From Oasisia sp. SBJ-2009 (taxonomy: Eukaryota; Annelida; Polychaeta; Sabellida; Siboglinidae), in assembly GCA_964017155.1 (NCBI GenBank), contig OZ024864.1, forward strand, positions 37,840,230 to 37,904,229: a stretch of 64,000 bases of DNA, read 5' to 3'. Below, piece by piece: positions 22,416-35,252 of the stretch. Made by a program: the position numbers and the translations under genes. The notes under the pieces were generated by a model. The model searched no databases and was not told the origin of the DNA. It saw only the letters and a program-made list of their open reading frames with translations. Within the stretch, counting starts at the first letter, position 1. Each line of letters starts with the position of its first letter.

Positions 22416-24474
22416 TTACTGGTGTGTGTGTGTGGCTGTCCCTGCTGTTATTGTCTGACTGGCTGGTCTGCGATCAAGCTGTCGCTTTCTGTAAACGTCA
22501 AGTACAGATCTCTGTTGTTTTGCCTTGAAGTAGTCTTTCATCCGCTGTGACTTTATAGCTCGTCTGTGTCGGCGCACAGCTGGCTGCCTGGCATATTCTC
22601 GTTGGTACATAACATCTTGCTGGATGCGTTTTACTGCACGAGCAACTTTACCACCCTTCGTAATGGGACACTGCACATTTTCTAGCTTCCGCAGCATCGA
22701 TTCTCCAGCACCGTAGTTTAGGTGATCTATGACAGAACACACACGTCCCAGTGCATTGCGGCTAAACTTAACATTCTTGGGCAGTGATGCAGAGAAGGCT
22801 CTGTTTGCAGATTCGTTCGGGTTGGTTGTCAGTCTGCGGCGTGTCAAGTGAAGTGCGACATGGCCAAGACGCATCTCTATCAGTCCTTGGAGTGTGCTTC
22901 GATCCCCGTCTGTCATGTTTACTCGTGTCAGGCCGCACGCCTTCAGATGCGGAGAGGTGTTCCACCAGTTCCTTCTGCCACCCCAGCAGACAATCGCGTG
23001 CCTGCGACAGTTAGCACACGAACCTGCATAGCAGTCGAGTGTAGCCTGAATGACATCCGGCATGCGTGTCGCTATGGCAGTTTCATCGCTGTCGTGAAGC
23101 ATATGGACACTGGTGTAGACCATCTGACACCTTGTCTTCACATCCTCTGCAAACAGTCTTCTGTTTTCTGTTCGCCTCGCAGCATCCTCTCTGGGAAACA
23201 TCATAGAGGAGAACGATGCCTTGATGATGTGACGAAATTGTGTCTGAGACAGATGTGTCGTATCGGATTGCCTCTGTGTTTCCATGCCAGCTGGCATGGC
23301 ATCTTGTATGCCACGTGAAGCCAGTGCATCTCCATCTGTAGCGACATACTTGATTGCGACACCATCTCGTGCCAGACTGTCACCAATGTGTTTCCCGATC
23401 CTGTACTCAGACAGTGGCTCTGTAGCGGGGACATATAGGCTGTACATCCAACATGTCCAGGGCAGGTGACGTTTAACCCTTTACTTCGAAGTGAAGATCC
23501 TAATTTGCACAGTTTATTGTCCAGTTGGAAAGCTATGATTTCCCGTTGACCAGTTTGCCAGCTGAATGCAGTCCCGAGAGCCTGCGATGCATTCTGTCCA
23601 CCACAGCTGTAAGTGTTTTTGAGGTTCGTAGAATTGTATCGAACATAGACGCTGATGTTAATCGGAGCATCTTCTGTCAGACCACGAAGAGTGTTAGTCT
23701 CCTTGGATCTCTGTCTTCTCATGTGCAAGTCATCCATTGTTGCTTGTGCAGTGAGTGCTGCCACCTTGTTCGCTGTTCTTTGCAATCCAGTGTGACTTGG
23801 AGGGGGTGTGTGCATTGCTGTCAGAATGTGACGGAACTTGGTAGTGGCGGTTGTTGTATCCTGCAGACCGATGTGAAGTGCTACATTCGTTGTGGCAGCC
23901 CGCTGACCACAGTGTCCAGTTTCAATCTCACTGTACAGCTTGTACATGCGTGAGTGATACTCGCAGTTCACACATTTCAACGACTCCTTCCAACAGAGGC
24001 CAATCTGTTGTTCCTGGTATATTTGAAATTGTGGCGAAGGGCACATGTTCTGCTCGGCATGCTCAGTGTAGCATTCATTCCACATCTGAGCATTCTTTCC
24101 AACATTCAGCAAACGCATTTCGGAGAGGAAAGTCCTTGATTTTCATCTGGCTGGAGGTAGCTTTCTGTTAAAGTTAGTCCTCGGTTTGGCCGCGGCCGAA
24201 GAATCTTGCTGCCGCCAGATATTCCATCAGCATCAGGGACTGTCAAGAGGCCACCAGACGTTTCTTGTACAACTCTTGAGAAATCTTCCCTGTCTAGACG
24301 TGGCATCCATACAGAACTGTGCTGTGTTTCGGTCGTTTCGTCATGTGTTGATTCAAAATATGGGTGCCCTTGCTGAAAGCCACGGCTAGATTTGCACATT
24401 CTTCCAACAGGCGATGTTTTCCTATTACTAAGCTTACTCGTCTCATTATTCTCATTATTTGCAGTCTCCTTCAT
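22416..24474 (-). pseudogene. Mutator-like transposase, unit 5, two frameshifts
   Basis: Segments from ATG 24474, 23201-24118 and 22416-23447; breaks near 24124 and 23434; short six-GT end. Own changes: Gly to Arg in MMFPGED near 23190, and Thr for Pro before EDAP near 23677 (the latter as in units 1 and 10). The CCAAT box upstream is mutated to CTAAT (24659), shared with unit 8. Confidence 0.75.
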
Positions 24475-25737
24475 TGTAATCGTGCAGAGTAAACCCGGCA
24501 GAATTACAATTGGCAGAGACAATCCGTGATTTAAGATTTCAGACGTCCAAGGAGTCTGAAAGTCCAAATCACAGTGACAGAACACTGTGTGTTAGGGGGG
24601 GTTGGGGAGTGGCTTAGACCAGTGGAGCATCTGTTTGAAAATCTATGCCCAAAGTGGACTAATCAGAGTACAGCAGGGTGACCAATCTATCATTTTTTGT
24701 TTACTTCACCTAATTAGAAACATGGAAAGACCCCAGGATAAGGTGCTAATGACAACTGGGCTGTGCAACTTCTGATAATCGCCCCCATAGGCCAGCCCAC
24801 CCCTGGTGGCTGGCTTCTGACTTGATCACTGCTCAATCAGGCAAGTGTGACATTGTATCAGGTGTCTACTAATTGCATTGTGTAATACTTTGCAATTGAA
24901 CCAATGAAGACGTCTGGTCTTTGAAGAATGCTCACTTTAAGGTCATGTATCATGTATATTTACAGTCTTTTAATAGGGACAAGGGAAAACAGTCATCATA
25001 ATTCTCACTGCAAAATGACAATAGCCTGTATGTGATATTTTACAAAAAACATACTGGGCTCTCTGAAAAATTGGGTAATGTGTTCATATATGGCACACAA
25101 AAAAGTTTGTGCACTGTGTAGTTCTGCAAGATTAAGCATTTTGAAACTGTCGCCTGCTCACTGTTGTGGCACTCGGTGAAATAGGGTGCACTTTGTAAAT
25201 GTGTCTAAAAAAAAAATGTGTGGATGAAATAAAAAACAATTACAGCATGTTGCTTCAAATAGGAGTGCCAGTAAAATGTGTTAATTTCAGATTTGTTCGC
25301 CAAAACAACCATGTCTATTTGGGGTCATGACACAGTTAGACTTCCTGTTTGGTTACCGTTGCAACATAGTCCCATAAAAAAATAGATTTAGATTTTTTTC
25401 AACATTCACATGCTGTGACATAAGTGCATTTGAACAGTCATATTTCCAGGTGTGATTGTGGAAGCTGTTGACAGTGAAATGGTGCATTTTTAGCTGATTT
25501 CACTATGCGGATGGGTACATGGCGGTGATTTGGCTTGTTGACACCTCTGTTGTGTTACTGCCTGCATTCATTTGTAAATATTGACGGGTGTCACACATAG
25601 CGGCACTTTACGAGAGAACGAAACATTGGAACTTGACTAAACTCGACCAGCTTGTCACTGAGATGATGATAACAACAGCCAATACGTTTTAGAATTTTCC
25701 TGCGTCTGGTTTTCTTATAATCCTACAAAACGCTAAC

Positions 25738-26202
25738 ATGGTGGCCAATGGGAAAGTTAACTGTGTCATGAGCCCTATTAGACGCCTAGCAGCAGAAACA
25801 GTTTTTAGTTGGCGCGAGATGATGGAGGCAGCGTTCTTTGACAAATATTCCGAAATAATTAGTGACAAGGTGTGCGTGTCAAGCAACAGTGAGTGTCTCA
25901 TTTGGACTGCCTGTACATCAGGTGAGAAAGTGAAGTATGGTGTAGTTAAAGTGACGTTTAGTTGTGGAAACCGACGAACTATAAAAGCACACCGACTGGC
26001 CTTCATGCTATTTCATAGACAGACATTCTTGGCAGCACACCTAGATGCGTCGCATTTATGTCACAACAGTCTTTGTGTTAATGCCAACCACATCAATCTT
26101 GAACCTCGTTCCATCAACAGTCAGAGAAATTCATGCAAGAAAACCGGCAATTGTAGCGGTCATGGTATATATCCGGCATGTCTGTTATGGCTACAACTGT
26201 GA
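25738..26202 (+). CDS. His-Cys-box endonuclease, unit 6
   Basis: Intact majority-allele copy. Its leader carries TACATGG (about 25516) instead of TACTTGG, a variant found again only before unit 9, one 12,837-bp period later. Confidence 0.86.
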   Translation: MVANGKVNCVMSPIRRLAAETVFSWREMMEAAFFDKYSEIISDKVCVSSNSECLIWTACTSGEKVKYGVVKVTFSCGNRRTIKAHRLAFMLFHRQTFLAAHLDASHLCHNSLCVNANHINLEPRSINSQRNSCKKTGNCSGHGIYPACLLWLQL

Positions 26203-26695
26203 AATGTGGTAAGAATGAACTCACTTTTTTTCGGGAGTGCATGTGCAGAATGAACTGTTCCGATATGTTGTCTCCTTGGCTCGTAACTGGTCAATGGACT
26301 GGACAGTGTCACACGTGTGACGGCCATGCCGTGCAACAAGTGTGATGATCGTGTCGTATCGGTACAGCGTGATGATGGCGCGGAGCTATAGTCTTCTCAT
26401 GGCGTATGTCAGACAGCAGGCAGGTGATCGATGGTGTACGTAGATTGTGCTCCCATTGCATAGACAGTCAAAGTTGCAGCTCAAGTAGACGCTAAGGAAT
26501 AATACAAAGTCATATTGTTAGATTACTGTCTGTGTGCTCACTTCCATCTATTTAACTGTGTGGTGAGTGTGTCTGCCTACAATTTCTTAGCATAGGGGTG
26601 GTCGGCTGATTTCCGTGATCTTAGTGAATATGAGTGTTCAGTGTCATTGCCATGTGGGGTTGGGCGTGCACGTCTCCGTCTGCGTCTCACAGTTC

Positions 26696-28754
26696 TTACT
26701 GGTGTGTGTGTGTGGCTGTCCCTGCTGTTATTGTCTGACTGGCTGGTCTGCGATCAAGCTGTCGCTTTCTGTAAACGTCAAGTACAGATCTCTGTTGTTT
26801 TGCCTTGAAGTAGTCTTTCATCCGCTGTGACTTTATAGCTCGTCTGTGTCGGCGCACAGCTGGCTGCCTGGCATATTCTCGTTGGTACATAACATCTTGC
26901 TGGATGCGTTTTACTGCACGAGCAACTTTTCCACCCTTCGTAATGGGACACTGCACATTTTCTAGCTTCCGCAGCATCGATTCTCCAGCACCGTAGTTTA
27001 CGTGATCTATGACAGAACACACACGTCCCAGTGCATTGCGGCTAAACTTAACATTCTTGGGCAGTGATGCAGAGAAGGCTCTGTTTGCAGATTCGTTCGG
27101 GTTGGTTGTCAGTCTGCGGCGTGTCAAGTGAAGTGCGACATGGCCAAGACGCATCTCTATCAGTCCTTGGAGTGTGCTTCGATCACCGTCTGTCATGTTT
27201 ACTCGTGTCAGGCCGCACGCCTTCAGATGCGGAGAGGTGTTCCACCAGTTCCTTCTGCCACCCCAGCAGACAATCGCGTGCCTGCGACAGTTAGCACACG
27301 AACCTACATAGCAGTCGAGTGTAGCCTGAATGACATCCGGCATGCGTGTCGCTATGGCAGTTTCATCGCTGTCGTGAAGCATATGGACACTGGTGTAGAC
27401 CATCTGACACCTTGTCTTCACATCCTCTGCAAACAGTCTTCTGTTTTCTGTTCGCCTCGCAGCATCCTCTCCGGGAAACATCATAGAGGAGAACGATGCC
27501 TTGATGATGTGACGAAATTGTGTCTGAGACAGATGTGTCGTATCGGATTGCCTCTGTGTTTCCATGCCAGCTGGCATGGCATCTTGTATGCCACGTGAAG
27601 CCAGTGCATCTCCATCTGTAGCGACATACTTGATTGCGACACCATCTCGTGCCAGACTGTCACCAATGTGTTTCCCGATCCTGTACTCAGACAGTGGCTC
27701 TGTAGCGGGAACATATAGGCTGTACATCCAACATGTCCAGGGCAGGTGACGTTTAACCCTTTACTTCGAAGTGAAGATCCTAATTTGCACAGTTTATTGT
27801 CCAGTTGGAAAGCTATGATTTCCCGTTGACCAGTTTGCCAGCTGAATGCAGTCCCGAGAGCCTGCGATGCATTCTGTCCACCACAGCTGTAAGTGTTTTT
27901 GAGGTTCGTAGAATTGTATCGAACATAGACGCTGATGTTAATCGGAGCATCTTCTGGCAGACCACGAAGAGTGTTAGTCTCCTTGGATCTCTGTCTTCTC
28001 ATGTGCAAGTCATCCATTGTTGCTTGTGCAGTGAGTGCTGCCACCTTGTTCGCTGTTCTTTGCAATCCAGTGTGACTTGGAGGGGGTGTGTGCATTGCTG
28101 TCAGAATGTGACGGAACTTGGTAGTGGCGGTTGTTGTATCCTGCAGACCGATGTGAAGTGCTACATTCGTTGTGGCAGCCCGCTGACCACAGTGTCCAGT
28201 TTCAATCTCACTGTACAGCTTGTACATGCGTGAGTGATACTCGCAGTTCACACATTTCAACGACTCCTTCCAACAGAGGCCAATCTGTTGTTCCTGGTAT
28301 ATTTGAAATTGTGGCGAAGGGCACATGTTCTGCTCGGCATGCTCAGTGTAGCATTCATTCCACATCTGAGCATTCTTTCCAACATTCAGCAAACGCATTT
28401 CGGAGAGGAAAGTTCTTGATTTTCATCTGGCTGGAGGTAGCTTTCTGTTAAAGTTAGTCCTCGGTTTGGCCGCGGCCGAAGAATCTTGCTGCCGCCAGAT
28501 ATTCCATCAGCATCAGGGACTGTCAAGAGGCCACCAGACGTTTCTTGTACAACTCTTGAGAAATCTTCCCTGTCTAGACGTGGCATCCATACAGAACTGT
28601 GCTGTGTTTCGGTCGTTTCGTCATGTGTTGATTCAAAATATGGGTGCCCTTGCTGAAAGCCACGGCTAGATTTGCACATTCTTCCAACAGGCGATGTTTT
28701 CCTATTACTAAGCTTACTCGTCTCATTATTCTCATTATTTGCAGTCTCCTTCAT
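26696..28754 (-). pseudogene. Mutator-like transposase, unit 6, two frameshifts
   Basis: Segments from ATG 28754, 27481-28398 and 26696-27727; breaks near 28404 and 27714; six-GT short end. CYVGSC and the Phe variant are identical to unit 3, its higher-order partner. Confidence 0.75.
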
Positions 28755-30016
28755 TGTAATCGTGCAGAGTAAACCCGGCAGAATTACAATTGGCAGAGAC
28801 AATCCGTGATTTAAGATTTCAGACGTCCAAGGAGTCTGAAAGTCCAAATCACAGTGACAGAACACTGTGTGTTAGGGGGGGTTGGGGAGTGGCTTAGACC
28901 AGTGGAGCATCTGTTTGAAAATCTATGCCCAAAGTGGACCAATCAGAGTACAGCAGGGTGACCAATCTATCATTTTTTGTCTACTTCACCTAATTAGAAA
29001 CATGGAAAGACCCCAGGATAAGGTGCTAATGACAACTGGGCTGTGCAACTTCTGATAATCGCCCCCATAGGCCAGCCCACCCCTGGTGGCTGGCTTCTGA
29101 CTTGATCACTGCTCAATCAGGCAAGTGTGACATTGTATCAGGTGTCTACTAATTGCATTGTGTAATACTTTGCAATTGAACCAATGAAGACGTCTGGTCT
29201 TTGAAGAATGCTCACTTTAAGGTCATGTATCATGTATATTTACAGTCTTTTAATAGGGACAAGGGAAAACAGTCATCATAATTCTCACTGCAAAATGACA
29301 ATAGCCTGTATGTGATATTTTACAAAAAACATACTGGGCTCTCTGAAAAATTGGGTAATGTGTTCATATATGGCACACAAAAAAGTTTGTGCACTGTGTA
29401 GTTCTGCAAGATTAGGCATTTTGAAACTGTCGCCTGCTCACTGTTGTGGCGCTCGGTGAAATAGGGTGCACTTTGTAAATGTGTCTAAAAAAAAATGTGT
29501 GGATGAAATAAAAAACAATTACAGCATGTTGCTTCAAATAGGAGTGCCAGTAAAATGTGTTAATTTCAGATTTTTTCGCCAAAACAACCATGTCTATTTG
29601 GGGTCATGACACAGTTAGACTTCCTGTTTGGTTACCGTTGCAACATAGTCCCATAAAAAAATAGATTTAGATTTTTTTCAACATTCACATGCTGTGACAT
29701 AAGTGCATTTGAACAGTCATATTTCCAGGTGTGATTGTGGAAGCTGTTGACAGTGAAATGGTGCATTTTTAGCTGATTTCACTATGCGGATGGGTACTTG
29801 GCGGTGATTTGGCTTGTTGACACCTCTGTTGTGTTACTGCCTGCATTCATTTGTAAATATTGACGGGTGTCACACATAGCGGCACTTTACGAGAGAACGA
29901 AACATTGGAACTTGACTAAACTCGACCAGCTTGTCACTGAGATGATGATAACAACAGCCAATAAGTTTTAGAATTTTCCTGCGTCTGGTTTTCTTATAAT
30001 CCTACAAAACGCTAAC

Positions 30017-30481
30017 ATGGTGGCCAATGGGAAAGTTAACTGTGTCATGAGCCCTATTAGACGCCTAGCAGCAGAAACAGTTTTTAGTTGGCGCGAGATG
30101 ATGGAGGCAGCGTTCTTTGACAAATATTCCGAAATAATTAGTGACAAGGTGTGCGTGTCAAGCAACAGTGAGTGTCTCATTTGGACTGCCTGTACATCAG
30201 GTGAGAAAGTGAAGTATGGTGTAGTTAAAGTGACGTTTAGTTGTGGAAACCGACGAACTATAAAAGCACACCGACTGGCCTTCATGCTATTTCATAGACA
30301 GACATTCTTGGCAGCACACCTAGATGCGTCGCATTTATGTCACAACAGTCTTTGTGTTAATGCCAACCACATCAATCTTGAACCTCGTTCCATCAACAGT
30401 CAGAGAAATTCATGCAAGAAAACCGGCAATTGTAGCGGTCATGGTATATATCCGGCATGTCTGTTATGGCTACAACTGTGA
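30017..30481 (+). CDS. His-Cys-box endonuclease, unit 7
   Basis: Intact majority-allele copy, 154 residues, with every ligand and catalytic position kept. It is the partner of the unit 4 gene in the three-unit block. Confidence 0.86.
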   Translation: MVANGKVNCVMSPIRRLAAETVFSWREMMEAAFFDKYSEIISDKVCVSSNSECLIWTACTSGEKVKYGVVKVTFSCGNRRTIKAHRLAFMLFHRQTFLAAHLDASHLCHNSLCVNANHINLEPRSINSQRNSCKKTGNCSGHGIYPACLLWLQL

Positions 30482-30974
30482 AATGTGGTAAGAATGAACT
30501 CACTTTTTTTCGGGAGTGCATGTGCAGAATGAACTGTTCCGATATGTTGTCTCCTTGGCTCGTAACTGGTCAATGGACTGGACAGTGTCACACGTGTGAC
30601 GGCCATGCCGTGCAACAAGTGTGATGATCGTGTCGTATCGGTACAGCGTGATGATGGCGCGGAGCTATAGTCTTCTCATGGCGTATGTCAGACAGCAGGC
30701 AGGTGATCGATGGTGTACGTAGATTGTGCTCCCATTGCATAGACAGTCAAAGTTGCAGCTCAAGTAGACGCTAAGGAATAATACAAAGTCATATTGTTAG
30801 ATTACTGTCTGTGTGCTCACTTCCATCTATTTAACTGTGTGGTGAGTGTGTCTGCCTACAATTTCTTAGCATAGGGGTGGTCGGCTGATTTCCGTGATCT
30901 TAGTGAATATGAGTGTTCAGTGTCATTGCCATGTGGGGTTGGGCGTGCACGTCTCCGTCTGCGTCTCACAGTTC

Positions 30975-33033
30975 TTACTGGTGTGTGTGTGTGGCTGTCC
31001 CTGCTGTTATTGTCTGACTGGCTGGTCTGCGATCAAGCTGTCGCTTTCTGTAAACGTCAAGTACAGATCTCTGTTGTTTTGCCTTGAAGTAGTCTTTCAT
31101 CCGCTGTGACTTTATAGCTCGTCTGTGTCGGCGCACAGCTGGCTGCCTGGCATATTCTCGTTGGTACATAACATCTTGCTGGATGCGTTTTACTGCACGA
31201 GCAACTTTACCACCCTTCGTAATGGGACACTGCACATTTTCTAGCTTCCGCAGCATCGATTCTCCAGCACCGTAGTTTAGGTGATCTATGACAGAACACA
31301 CACGTCCCAGTGCATTGCGGCTAAACTTAACATTCTTGGGCAGTGATGCAGAGAAGGCTCTGTTTGCAGATTCGTTCGGGTTGGTTGTCAGTCTGCGGCG
31401 TGTCAAGTGAAGTGCGACATGGCCAAGACGCATCTCTATCAGTCCTTGGAGTGTGCTTCGATCCCCGTCTGTCATGTTTACTCGTGTCAGGCCGCACGCC
31501 TTCAGATGCGGAGAGGTGTTCCACCAGTTCCTTCTGCCACCCCAGCAGACAATCGCGTGCCTGCGACAGTTAGCACACGAACCTGCATAGCAGTCGAGTG
31601 TAGCCTGAATGACATCCGGCATGCGTGTCGCTATGGCAGTTTCATCGCTGTCGTGAAGCATATGGACACTGGTGTAGACCATCTGACACCTTGTCTTCAC
31701 ATCCTCTGCAAACAGTCTTCTGTTTTCTGTTCGCCTCGCAGCATCCTCTCCGGGAAACATCATAGAGGAGAACGATGCCTTGATGATGTGACGAAATTGT
31801 GTCTGAGACAGATGTGTCGTATCGGATTGCCTCTGTGTTTCCATGCCAGCTGGCATGGCATCTTGTATGCCACGTGAAGCCAGTGCATCTCCATCTGTAG
31901 CGACATACTTGATTGCGACACCATCTCGTGCCAGACTGTCACCAATGTGTTTCCCGATCCTGTACTCAGACAGTGGCTCTGTAGCGGGGACATATAGGCT
32001 GTACATCCAACATGTCCAGGGCAGGTGACGTTTAACCCTTTACTTCGGAGTGAAGATCCTAATTTGCACAGTTTATTGTCCAGTTGGAAAGCTATGATTT
32101 CCCGTTGACCAGTTTGCCAGCTGAATGCAGTCCCGAGAGCCTGCGATGCATTCTGTCCACCACAGCTGTAAGTGTTTTTGAGGTTCGTAGAATTGTATCG
32201 AACATAGACGCTGATGTTAATCGGAGCATCTTCTGGCAGACCACGAAGAGTGTTAGTCTCCTTGGATCTCTGTCTTCTCATGTGCAAGTCATCCATTGTT
32301 GCTTGTGCAGTGAGTGCTGCCACCTTGTTCGCTGTTCTTTGCAATCCAGTGTGACTTGGAGGGGGTGTGTGCATTGCTGTCAGAATGTGACGGAACTTGG
32401 TAGTGGCGGTTGTTGTATCCTGCAGACCGATGTGAAGTGCTACATTCGTTGTGGCAGCCCGCTGACCACAGTGTCCAGTTTCAATCTCACTGTACAGCTT
32501 GTACATGCGTGAGTGATACTCGCAGTTCACACATTTCAACGACTCCTTCCAACAGAGGCCAATCTGTTGTTCCTGGTATATTTGAAATTGTGGCGAAGGG
32601 CACATGTTCTGCTCGGCATGCTCAGTGTAGCATTCATTCCACATCTGAGCATTCTTTCCAACATTCAGCAAACGCATTTCGGAGAGGAAAGTTCTTGATT
32701 TTCATCTGGCTGGAGGTAGCTTTCTGTTAAAGTTAGTCCTCGGTTTGGCCGCGGCCGAAGAATCTTGCTGCCGCCAGATATTCCATCAGCATCAGGGACT
32801 GTCAAGAGGCCACCAGACGTTTCTTGTACAACTCTTGAGAAATCTTCCCTGTCTAGACGTGGCATCCATACAGAACTGTGCTGTGTTTCGGTCGTTTCGT
32901 CATGTGTTGATTCAAAATATGGGTGCCCTTGCTGAAAGCCACGGCTAGATTTGCACATTCTTCCAACAGGCGATGTTTTCCTATTACTAAGCTTACTCGT
33001 CTCATTATTCTCATTATTTGCAGTCTCCTTCAT
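30975..33033 (-). pseudogene. Mutator-like transposase, unit 7, two frameshifts
   Basis: Segments from ATG 33033, 31760-32677 and 30975-32006; breaks near 32683 and 31993; six-GT short end. IDHLNY, the CCCCGTCTG change and the short G-run upstream match unit 4. Confidence 0.75.
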
Positions 33034-34294
33034 TGTAATCGTGCAGAGTAAACCCGGCAGAATTACAATTGGCAGAGACAATCCGTGATTTAAGATTTCA
33101 GACGTCCAAGGAGTCTGAAAGTCCAAATCACAGTGACAGAACACTGTGTGTTAGGGGGGTTGGGGAGTGGCTTAGACCAGTGGAGCATCTGTTTGAAAAT
33201 CTATGCCCAAAGTGGACCAATCAGAGTACAGCAGGGTGACCAATCTATCATTTTTTGTCTACTTCACCTAATTAGAAACATGGAAAGACCCCAGGATAAG
33301 GTGCTAATGACAACTGGGCTGTGCAACTTCTGATAATCGCCCCCATAGGCCAGCCCACCCCTGGTGGCTGGCTTCTGACTTGATCACTGCTCAATCAGGC
33401 AAGTGTGACATTGTATCAGGTGTCTACTAATTGCATTGTGTAATACTTTGCAATTGAACCAATGAAGACGTCTGGTCTTTGAAGAATGCTCACTTTAAGG
33501 TCATGTATCATGTATATTTACAGTCTTTTAATAGGGACAAGGGAAAACAGTCATCATAATTCTCACTGCAAAATGACAATAGCCTGTATGTGATATTTTA
33601 CAAAAAACATACTGGGCTCTCTGAAAAATTGGGTAATGTGTTCATATATGGCACACAAAAAAGTTTGTGCACTGTGTAGTTCTGCAAGATTAGGCATTTT
33701 GAAACTGTCGCCTGCTCACTGTTGTGGCGCTCGGTGAAATAGGGTGCACTTTGTAAATGTGTCTAAAAAAAAATGTGTGGATGAAATAAAAAACAATTAC
33801 AGCATGTTGCTTCAAATAGGAGTGCCAGTAAAATGTGTTAATTTCAGATTTTTTCGCCAAAACAACCATGTCTATTTGGGGTCATGACACAGTTAGACTT
33901 CCTGTTTGGTTACCGTTGCAACATAGTCCCATAAAAAAATAGATTTAGATTTTTTTCAACATTCACATGCTGTGACATAAGTGCATTTGAACAGTCATAT
34001 TTCCAGGTGTGATTGTGGAAGCTGTTGACAGTGAAATGGTGCATTTTTAGCTGATTTCACTATGCGGATGGGTACTTGGCGGTGATTTGGCTTGTTGACA
34101 CCTCTGTTGTGTTACTGCCTGCATTCATTTGTAAATATTGACGGGTGTCACACATAGCGGCACTTTACGAGAGAACGAAACATTGGAACTTGACTAAACT
34201 CGACCAGCTTGTCACTGAGATGATGATAACAACAGCCAATAAGTTTTAGAATTTTCCTGCGTCTGGTTTTCTTATAATCCTACAAAACGCTAAC

Positions 34295-34759
34295 ATGGTG
34301 GCCAATGGGAAAGTTAACTGTGTCATGAGCCCTATTAGACGCCTAGCAGCAGAAACAGTTTTTAGTTGGCGCGAGATGATGGAGGCAGCGTTCTTTGACA
34401 AATATTCCGAAATAATTAGTGACAAGGTGTGCGTGTCAAGCAACAGTGAGTGTCTCATTTGGACTGCCTGTACATCAGGTGAGAAAGTGAAGTATGGTGT
34501 AGTTAAAGTGACGTTTAGTTGTGGAAACCGACGAACTATAAAAGCACACCGACTGGCCTTCATGCTATTTCATAGACAGACATTCTTGGCAGCACACCTA
34601 GATGCATCGCATTTATGTCACAACAGTCTTTGTGTTAATGCCAACCACATCAATCTTGAACCTCGTTCCATCAACAGTCAGAGAAATTCATGCAAGAAAA
34701 CCGGCAATTGTAGCGGTCATGGTATATATCCGGCATGTCTGTTATGGCTACAACTGTGA
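34295..34759 (+). CDS. His-Cys-box endonuclease, unit 8
   Basis: Intact majority protein with the silent A at 34606 shared with unit 5. Confidence 0.86.
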   Translation: MVANGKVNCVMSPIRRLAAETVFSWREMMEAAFFDKYSEIISDKVCVSSNSECLIWTACTSGEKVKYGVVKVTFSCGNRRTIKAHRLAFMLFHRQTFLAAHLDASHLCHNSLCVNANHINLEPRSINSQRNSCKKTGNCSGHGIYPACLLWLQL

Positions 34760-35252
34760 AATGTGGTAAGAATGAACTCACTTTTTTTCGGGAGTGCATG
34801 TGCAGAATGAACTGTTCCGATATGTTGTCTCCTTGGCTCGTAACTGGTCAATGGACTGGACAGTGTCACACGTGTGACGGCCATGCCGTGCAACAAGTGT
34901 GATGATCGTGTCGTATCGGTACAGCGTGATGATGGCGCGGAGCTATAGTCTTCTCATGGCGTATGTCAGACAGCAGGCAGGTGATCGATGGTGTACGTAG
35001 ATTGTGCTCCCATTGCATAGACAGTCAAAGTTGCAGCTCAAGTAGACGCTAAGGAATAATACAAAGTCATATTGTTAGATTACTGTCTGTGTGCTCACTT
35101 CCATCTATTTAACTGTGTGGTGAGTGTGTCTGCCTACAATTTCTTAGCATAGGGGTGGTCGGCTGATTTCCGTGATCTTAGTGAATATGAGTGTTCAGTG
35201 TCATTGCCATGTGGGGTTGGGCGTGCACGTCTCCGTCTGCGTCTCACAGTTC